A DNA stretch of 64,000 nucleotides, taken from NCBI GenBank assembly GCA_028404615.1, contig JAOOBT010000003.1:1-64000 (forward strand). Reading direction: 5' to 3'. The stretch is from Candidatus Pelagibacter sp. (GTDB lineage: Bacteria > Pseudomonadota > Alphaproteobacteria > Pelagibacterales > Pelagibacteraceae). The notes under the pieces were generated by a model that did not search any database, was not told where the DNA came from, and was given only the letters and a program-made list of their open reading frames with translations. Shown in pieces: positions 58,129 through 64,000 of this stretch. The first letter of the stretch is position 1; each line of letters starts with the position of its first letter. The position numbers and the translations under genes were made by a program.

Positions 58129-59209
58129 TATAATCTTTAATTATCTTATACGAAATTATTTAAAAACAGTATTTATGGTTGTTTTAATAATTTACAGCTT
58201 TGGTTTAATTTTAAACTTATTCGAAGAAATAGAATTTTTTAAAGAATCTAATGCTAATATTCTTCAACCATTAATATTATCGAGTATATTTATTCCTAGT
58301 TTAATTATTAAATTACTTCCTTTTATAATATTTTTCTCAAGTATGTGGTTCATTACTAAAATAAAAAACAATAAAGATCTTTTAGTTCTTAAAGTTTATG
58401 GATATTCAAATTTCAAAATATTTCTTATGCTTGCTACAACTTCTTTTTTGCTTGGTTGGATGATTTTGATAGTAGCAAATCCAATTACTTCATCTATGGT
58501 TATGTACTATGAAAAAACTAAATCTCAGTATGCTAAAGATATTGATCATTTAATAACATTCAATAAGAATGGATTATGGATTAAAGAAACTATGAAGGAA
58601 GGAGAAAGAATAATAACCGCTGAAAAACCAGAAAAATTTGATTTAATAAATGTTACTATTTTCCAATTTAATAATGACTATGAACTTATTTCAAAAATTT
58701 TTGCTAAAAAAGTAAATATTAAAACTAAAAATTGGGTTTTAGAAGATGTTATAATTTCAAATCTCAAGAATGAAAATTTTAGTAAGAAAAAGTTAGAGAA
58801 ATATTTAATTATTTCAAATTATGACTACGCTAAAATAAATACTCTTTTTAACAATGCTGATACAGTTTCTTTTATAGATTTAACTTTGAATAAAAATAAG
58901 TTGGTTGAAATTGGGTATAATGAAACGTTCTTAAAAGAAAGCTTGCATTCAATGCTTTCAATTCCTTTTTTCTTATTTTTGATGACTGCTTTAGCTACTG
59001 TACTTGCGATGGTTTCGCTTAGAAGATACGAAGGGTTTAAGTTTTTTATAATAGGTTTTTTAATTAGCGTTATAATATACTATTTTAAAGACTTTTCTTT
59101 AGCATTAGGTAGAACTGATAGAATTCCAATAATATTAGCAATTTGGTCTCCAGTTTTAGCATTAAGTTTTTTCACTTTTATAGGGGTTTTGCAGATAAAT
59201 GAAAAGTAA
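58121..59209 (+). CDS. lptG: LPS export ABC permease LptG
   Basis: Partner permease of LptF. The 362 residues share the same 3-helix, jellyroll, 3-helix plan; KLLPFIIFFSSMWFITK and LLVLKVYGYSNFKI are the coupling segments, and the C-terminus has typical LptG motifs (FKDFSLALGRTDRIP). It overlaps lptD by 11 bases. The ATPase lptB is not in the window. Confidence 0.93.
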   Translation: MNNIIFNYLIRNYLKTVFMVVLIIYSFGLILNLFEEIEFFKESNANILQPLILSSIFIPSLIIKLLPFIIFFSSMWFITKIKNNKDLLVLKVYGYSNFKIFLMLATTSFLLGWMILIVANPITSSMVMYYEKTKSQYAKDIDHLITFNKNGLWIKETMKEGERIITAEKPEKFDLINVTIFQFNNDYELISKIFAKKVNIKTKNWVLEDVIISNLKNENFSKKKLEKYLIISNYDYAKINTLFNNADTVSFIDLTLNKNKLVEIGYNETFLKESLHSMLSIPFFLFLMTALATVLAMVSLRRYEGFKFFIIGFLISVIIYYFKDFSLALGRTDRIPIILAIWSPVLALSFFTFIGVLQINEK

Positions 59210-61595
59210 AATTTTACTGATAATATTTACTTTTTTTTTCAATCAAATTCTGGTTGCTGATAATATTAAAATTAGCGCAAAGAATATAACTATAGATAAA
59301 AATAAAAAGACTTCAATTTTTGAAAATGAAGTTTCTGTTCTAACTACTGAAGGTGATTTAATTAAAAGTGATTTTGCTGAATATAATAAAGATGATGGAA
59401 TTTTAATTTTAAAAAATAATATTTCTTTGACAGATAAATATAATAATACTTTAACAACTAATTATATTGAATACCTAGAAAAACAAAAAATTTATTTAAC
59501 TAAAGGACCTACAAGGATAATAACTTCTGAAAAGTATATTGTAGAAACTAGAGACTTGTCACTTAATAAGAAGGAAAATTTAATCTTTTCTAAAAATGAT
59601 ACCAATATAGTTGATCAAGAAAATAACAAAATTTTTTTAAGTAATTTTAAATATAATACCAAACAAAATTTTTTTAAATCTATTGGAAATATAAAAATAG
59701 AGGATAAAAATGACAATCTCTATAAATTTTCACAAGTTTATATAGATACAAAAAAAAAGGAGATCGTCGGAACTGATATAAAAGCCTTTTTAAATCAAGA
59801 TGAATTTAAAATAAAGGAAGAGAATAATCCAAGAGTTTTTGCAAATTCTATGAGTCTTAAAAAAGACATAAGAAGTTTTGAAAAAAATATTTTTACTCTT
59901 TGTGGTTATAGAGAAAATGATAAATGTCCTCCTTGGTCTATACAGTCAACAAAAATGCTTCACAACAAGGAGAAAAAAACAATATACTACGATAACGCTT
60001 TGTTAAAAATTTACAATATTCCTATTTTTTATTTTCCTAAACTATCGCACCCTGACCCGTCGGTAGATAGAAGATCAGGTTTTTTAATTCCATCGTATTC
60101 AGATACTAAGAATTTAGGATCAAGTATTTCAATTCCATATTTTTTTGCAATTAATCATGATAAAAATTTTACATTAACAAATAAACTTTACGCATCTGAA
60201 AATCCATTATTTACGGGCGAATACCATCAAGTATTTAAGGACTCTTACCTAATGACAGATTTTGGATATACCGAAGGTTATAAAAAAAAAGATGGTAATC
60301 AAAAATCAGGTACAAGGTCTCATTTTTTTTCATATTTTGTAAAAGAGTTTGAAAATATCACTGGTTCGAAAAGTTCTTTTAGTCTTGCTGTGCAGGATAC
60401 TTCAAATGACAAATATTTAAAACTTTATAGAGTCAAATCTAATTTAGTTGACTATGAAAAAGATAATCTCGAAAGTATGTTAAATTTTACTCACGAGAAC
60501 GAGGATTTATTTTTAGGGGTTAATGCTGCTGTTTATGAAACACTTAAAGATACTTATAATGATAAATACGAATATATTTTACCAGAATTAACAATTGATA
60601 AAAATTTATTTAGCAATAATGAGTTAGGAAATCTTGATTTACAAACAAATTTTAAAGTTCACAATTATGATACGAACAAATTAACGAGTTTTTTAATAAA
60701 TGATTTCGATTGGAATTTTAAAGATTTTAATTTTAAATCTGGTTTGAAGGGAAAATTTTTAGCTAATGTAAGAAACATAAATTATGAAGCTAAAAATGTA
60801 GATATATATAAAAAAGATACGACAAGTGAATTATATGGTGCTTTCGGATATTTAACTCAATTGAACTTGGAAAAAACAAGTTATAATTCAAAACAAAAGT
60901 TAAAGCCAAAAGTTTTATTCAGATATTCTCCTAACAATAATATGAGAAAAGAAGATACTGGATCAACATTAAGTCCAATAAATGCATTTAATATTAACAG
61001 ACTTGATAGCACTGATAATTATGAAACAGGTTTTAGTACAACGATAGGATTAGATTATGAAATTTCAGAAAACTCTAAAAAGTTTGATTTTTCAATAGCA
61101 CAAGTTATTAACGAAAAAGAGAATAAAAAAATGCCATCAAAAACTAGTTTGGATGAGAAACTTTCAGATTTGGTAGTGAGTTCTAATTATAAATTAAATG
61201 ATAAATTTGAACTTAGTTATAAAGGCGCTTTAGATCAAAATTATAGAGATATTAACTACAGTGATATAGGAACACAAATTAATCTTAATCCAATTAAAAT
61301 TGATTTCAACTACCTCGAAGAAAATAAACATGTTGGAGATCAGAAATATTTTAAGACAAAGTTGAGCTATGAAAAAGATAATACTCAAATAAGCTATGAG
61401 GCAAAAAGAGATCTTGTAACAAATTCTTCTGAATTTTACAATTTAAGCTACGAATATGTTAATGATTGCTTGAGAGCAGGATTAGTATATAGAAGGGAAT
61501 TTTATTTGGACTCTGAAATTGAACCAGAAGACTCTCTAATGTTCAAGATAACGCTTACTCCATTTGGTAACATAGACACTCCATCACTTAATTAA
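59199..61595 (+). CDS. lptD: LPS assembly outer-membrane protein LptD
   Basis: Outer-membrane barrel delivering lipopolysaccharide to the cell surface. The 798 residues begin with a signal peptide (about 1-20). An OstA/LptA-like N-terminal domain (about 22-200) precedes a barrel domain starting near PRVFANSM. Cysteines C235 and C243 and a near-C-terminal C757 are candidates for structural disulfides, though the pattern differs from the E. coli four-Cys set. It is followed directly by surA (TAATG), as in the classic lptD-surA order. Confidence 0.93.
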   Translation: MKSKILLIIFTFFFNQILVADNIKISAKNITIDKNKKTSIFENEVSVLTTEGDLIKSDFAEYNKDDGILILKNNISLTDKYNNTLTTNYIEYLEKQKIYLTKGPTRIITSEKYIVETRDLSLNKKENLIFSKNDTNIVDQENNKIFLSNFKYNTKQNFFKSIGNIKIEDKNDNLYKFSQVYIDTKKKEIVGTDIKAFLNQDEFKIKEENNPRVFANSMSLKKDIRSFEKNIFTLCGYRENDKCPPWSIQSTKMLHNKEKKTIYYDNALLKIYNIPIFYFPKLSHPDPSVDRRSGFLIPSYSDTKNLGSSISIPYFFAINHDKNFTLTNKLYASENPLFTGEYHQVFKDSYLMTDFGYTEGYKKKDGNQKSGTRSHFFSYFVKEFENITGSKSSFSLAVQDTSNDKYLKLYRVKSNLVDYEKDNLESMLNFTHENEDLFLGVNAAVYETLKDTYNDKYEYILPELTIDKNLFSNNELGNLDLQTNFKVHNYDTNKLTSFLINDFDWNFKDFNFKSGLKGKFLANVRNINYEAKNVDIYKKDTTSELYGAFGYLTQLNLEKTSYNSKQKLKPKVLFRYSPNNNMRKEDTGSTLSPINAFNINRLDSTDNYETGFSTTIGLDYEISENSKKFDFSIAQVINEKENKKMPSKTSLDEKLSDLVVSSNYKLNDKFELSYKGALDQNYRDINYSDIGTQINLNPIKIDFNYLEENKHVGDQKYFKTKLSYEKDNTQISYEAKRDLVTNSSEFYNLSYEYVNDCLRAGLVYRREFYLDSEIEPEDSLMFKITLTPFGNIDTPSLN

Positions 61596-62515
61596 TGAAG
61601 TATAAATCATCGATAATAATTATTTTAATTATTTTATTTTTAAATAATAATCTTTATGGATTTAATAGTAAAATTATTGTTAAAGTTGAAGAGGAAATAA
61701 TTACCAACTATGATTTGAAGAATAAAATTTTAACCTCATTAATATTGGCTGATCAAGAAATTAATCAACAAAATATAGACGAATTGAAAAAAGCTGTTTT
61801 AGATCAACTGATTAATTTAAAATTGAAAAAGATAGAATTGTCAAAATACAAAATAAAAAAAGATGAAAGAAGAATTAATTCCTATTTGAAATCTATTTCC
61901 GGAAATGACTTGCAAAGTTTTAAAGATAAATTTTTTGAAAATAGTTTAGATTTTGAATTATTTTTAGATGAGATAGACACAGAAATTAGGTGGCAGCAAC
62001 TAATTTACTCACTTTATGAAAAAAAAATTAATATTAATGAAGCTGCTATAGATGAAGAAGTTAAAAAAATAATTAAAGGAAGATCTGACGTCGAAGAATT
62101 TGAATTATATGAGATTGAAATTAATTCAAACTTAGATGTGCCCGAAAATGAAATTATCGAAGATATGTTACAAAAAATCAATACTATTGGATTTGAAAAT
62201 TCTGCAATGAACTTCAGTTCATCAGTATCCTCATCACAAAAAGGTTATTTGGGTTGGATTAATGGAAAAACGTTATCCAAGGAAATTTATTTGATTTTAT
62301 CGAAAATGGAATTAGGCGAAGTTTCTAAACCTATAAAAAAACAAAACAATATTCTTTTTTTAAAGCTAAATAATAAAAGAACGATAAAACCAGAGCAACT
62401 TGAAATCAAAAAATTAAGAGGTGACATAATTGAAAAAAAAAAGGCCGATCTTTTCAAATTATATTCACAAAGCAGATTGTCAAAATTAAAAAATAGCAGT
62501 TATATACAATATTAA
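61595..62515 (+). CDS. surA: Periplasmic chaperone / peptidyl-prolyl isomerase SurA
   Basis: Escorts outer-membrane proteins, LptD among them. In 306 residues, a signal peptide (about 1-22) is followed by a SurA N-terminal helical domain (KVEEEIITNYDLKNKI onward), one parvulin domain (about 165-270: YEIEINSN, GYLGWINGK, LGEVSKPIKK) and a closing helix. The single parvulin unit is shorter than the two-domain E. coli protein. It lies between lptD and pdxA with one-base overlaps. Confidence 0.88.
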   Translation: MKYKSSIIIILIILFLNNNLYGFNSKIIVKVEEEIITNYDLKNKILTSLILADQEINQQNIDELKKAVLDQLINLKLKKIELSKYKIKKDERRINSYLKSISGNDLQSFKDKFFENSLDFELFLDEIDTEIRWQQLIYSLYEKKININEAAIDEEVKKIIKGRSDVEEFELYEIEINSNLDVPENEIIEDMLQKINTIGFENSAMNFSSSVSSSQKGYLGWINGKTLSKEIYLILSKMELGEVSKPIKKQNNILFLKLNNKRTIKPEQLEIKKLRGDIIEKKKADLFKLYSQSRLSKLKNSSYIQY

Positions 62516-63480
62516 TGAAAAAAAAAATTATAATATTTAGCGGAGAGCCAAAAAGCATTAATCCCGAATTGATCTGTAAAAGTTGGAAAAAACTTAGTAA
62601 TAACCTTAAGAGACAAATTTACGTAATATCAAATTATACATTATTGATAAACCAATTTAGATCTCTGAAATACAAGATAAAAGTAAAAAAGGTAAAAAAT
62701 ATAAGTGAATGTGAAAATGACATTTTTTTAAAAGTGATAGATATAGATTTAAACTTTAAAAATTTATTTTCATTTAAGCCAAATGAAACAACAAAATTTA
62801 TTAATCATGGTTTGTCTCTAGCCCACAAGCTAGGATTAAAAAAAAATGTTAAAGGGATCATAAATTGTCCAATAAATAAAAATCACTTAGATAAAAAGTT
62901 TTATGGTGCAACTGAGTTTTTTGCATCTAAATGTTCTATAAAAAAAGACTCTGAGGTAATGCTCATTAGCTCAAAGAAATTCTCTGTTAGTCCTATTACT
63001 ACACATGTGGATCTCAAGTATGTCTCTAAAAAGCTAAATCCAGGTTTAATAATAAACAAAATAAAAACTATTAATTTATGTTTTAAAAATATTTTTAAAA
63101 AAAAACCAAAAATAGCAGTTTTGGGACTAAATCCTCATAACTCTGAATTCAAAAGTAATTCAGAGGAAAATAAAATTATAATTCCTGCAATTAAAAAGCT
63201 AAAAAAATTCAAGATTAAGTTAGATGGCCCTTTTGCAGCTGATACATTATTCGTTAATAAATATAAAAATTATGATGTAGTTGTTGGTATGTTCCACGAT
63301 CAAGTTATTGCACCTTTTAAAACATTATATAAATTTAATGCGATCAACATCACATTAGGTTTAAAATATTTAAGAGTTTCACCAGATCATGGAACTGCTT
63401 TAGATATAGTTGGTAAAAATAAATCTAACGCAGATAGTTTAGTAAGTTGTATTAATTTTATAGATAAATACGGTAAATGA
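62515..63480 (+). CDS. pdxA: 4-hydroxythreonine-4-phosphate dehydrogenase
   Basis: Enzyme of deoxyxylulose-5-phosphate-dependent vitamin B6 synthesis. The 321 residues contain the metal histidines in ITTHVDLKYV, GLNPHNSE and GMFHDQVIAPFK, plus RVSPDHGTALDIVGKN near the end. The PLP product is needed by SufS in this window. ATGA overlap with rsmA; surA-pdxA-rsmA is a long-conserved order. Confidence 0.95.
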   Translation: MKKKIIIFSGEPKSINPELICKSWKKLSNNLKRQIYVISNYTLLINQFRSLKYKIKVKKVKNISECENDIFLKVIDIDLNFKNLFSFKPNETTKFINHGLSLAHKLGLKKNVKGIINCPINKNHLDKKFYGATEFFASKCSIKKDSEVMLISSKKFSVSPITTHVDLKYVSKKLNPGLIINKIKTINLCFKNIFKKKPKIAVLGLNPHNSEFKSNSEENKIIIPAIKKLKKFKIKLDGPFAADTLFVNKYKNYDVVVGMFHDQVIAPFKTLYKFNAINITLGLKYLRVSPDHGTALDIVGKNKSNADSLVSCINFIDKYGK

Positions 63481-64000
63481 GTTTTCCAAAAAAATCTTTA
63501 GGGCAAAACTTTTTACAAGACAAAAATATTGTAAAAAAAATTATTAATTTAGTAAAAATTAAAAATAAAAATGTTATTGAAATCGGGCCAGGTAATGGAG
63601 CATTAACTGATCAAATAATAAAATTTGCTCCAAAAACACTTTTTTTGATTGAGAAAGATTTTAAGCTCTATGATCATTTAAAATTAAAATTTAAAAATGA
63701 AAAATTTGTTAAAGTTATTTGCAATGATTTCTTAAAATTTGATTTTGAAAAAGTAATAAAGAAAAACACAATTATTTTTGGAAATTTACCTTATAACGTT
63801 TCTTCTCAAATATTTGTTAAATTATTAAAATGTGAATTATGGCCTCCAAAATATAGTGACTTAATTTTAATGTTTCAGAGGGAATTAGGAGAAAAAATAA
63901 TTGCCAAGTTTCCTTCTTCAAAATACGGAAGATTATCAATATTAACAAATTTAATGCTTGATTTAAAAAAAAAATTCATCGTTTCACCTAATTGTTTTAA
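63477..64000 (+). CDS. rsmA: 16S rRNA dimethyladenosine transferase, partial at the right edge
   Basis: Dimethylates the two adjacent adenines near the 3' end of 16S rRNA. The first 174 residues are in the window. Motifs: KKSLGQNFLQDKNI (substrate/N-terminal), SAM-binding EIGPGNGALT, and catalytic GNLPYNVSSQI, followed by LMFQRELGEKI. The C-terminal helical domain lies beyond base 64000. The ATG overlaps the pdxA stop. Confidence 0.97.
   Translation, partial: MSFPKKSLGQNFLQDKNIVKKIINLVKIKNKNVIEIGPGNGALTDQIIKFAPKTLFLIEKDFKLYDHLKLKFKNEKFVKVICNDFLKFDFEKVIKKNTIIFGNLPYNVSSQIFVKLLKCELWPPKYSDLILMFQRELGEKIIAKFPSSKYGRLSILTNLMLDLKKKFIVSPNCF

Noticed and set aside
1..64000. Mobile elements, phage genes, CRISPR arrays or long direct repeats
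   Set aside because: None seen on either strand; long A/T runs are explained by base composition.

Overview
The window is a dense, strongly AT-rich, almost entirely coding stretch of an alphaproteobacterial chromosome, most probably a free-living member of the SAR11 clade (Pelagibacterales). The lineage call rests on several things seen together: the nuoA-N operon ending in birA, a separate NDUFA12-type complex I subunit, HdaA beside a DUF2066 protein, a DUF2155 protein, and suf genes led by an IscR-like regulator. Biosynthetic genes for glutamine, purines, shikimate, thiazole and pyridoxal phosphate argue against a host-restricted Rickettsiales genome. Genes abut or overlap by a few bases nearly everywhere. 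No insertion sequence, prophage, CRISPR array or obvious pseudogene was seen.

Layout. 1-14267 (minus): a complete 14-gene respiratory complex I operon, nuoA to nuoN, running into a partial birA. 14268-14697: nuo leader plus tRNA-Asp(GTC) and tRNA-Val(TAC). 14698-18699: a small accessory-looking block with a zinc-ribbon membrane protein, an unusual three-part sugar-modifying fusion protein and a GT17-like glycosyltransferase. 18707-24565 (minus): the proteostasis cluster tRNA-Leu(TAG)-tig-clpP-clpX-lon. 24595-28078: a WecA/MraY-type phosphosugar transferase, an EamA transporter and glnA. 28075-34183 (minus): an eight-gene Fe-S assembly operon (iscR-sufB-C-D-S-U-T-A) with an IscR-type operator in front. 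34315-37377: an alpha/beta hydrolase, anmK and tyrS. 37370-42990 (minus): mrcA (PBP1A), prfB with its programmed +1 frameshift, and an AsmA-like protein. 43135-48995: RNase E/G, thiG-thiS, aroQ-accB-accC, DUF2155 and NDUFA12. 49097-56866: a stand-alone homologue of the C-terminal TSCPD region of class II ribonucleotide reductase, aspS, hdaA, DUF2066, purM-purN, ndk and pepA. 57004-64000 (plus): lptF-lptG-lptD-surA-pdxA-rsmA, an outer-membrane biogenesis run joined to the conserved surA-pdxA-rsmA order.

The genes connect in several ways. Complex I and its NDUFA12 factor need the Fe-S clusters that the suf operon makes. BirA at the left edge would biotinylate the AccB encoded at 46390. tig/ClpXP/Lon form one protein quality-control unit. 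LptF/G/D with SurA build the LPS export route. The points most worth a second look are the orphan ribonucleotide-reductase C-terminal domain, the epimerase-cupin-methyltransferase fusion, an RNase E/G without its zinc-link cysteines, iron-related operators around suf, near-leaderless starts in the tig/clpX/lon cluster, and the near-universal overlap of convergent gene ends.
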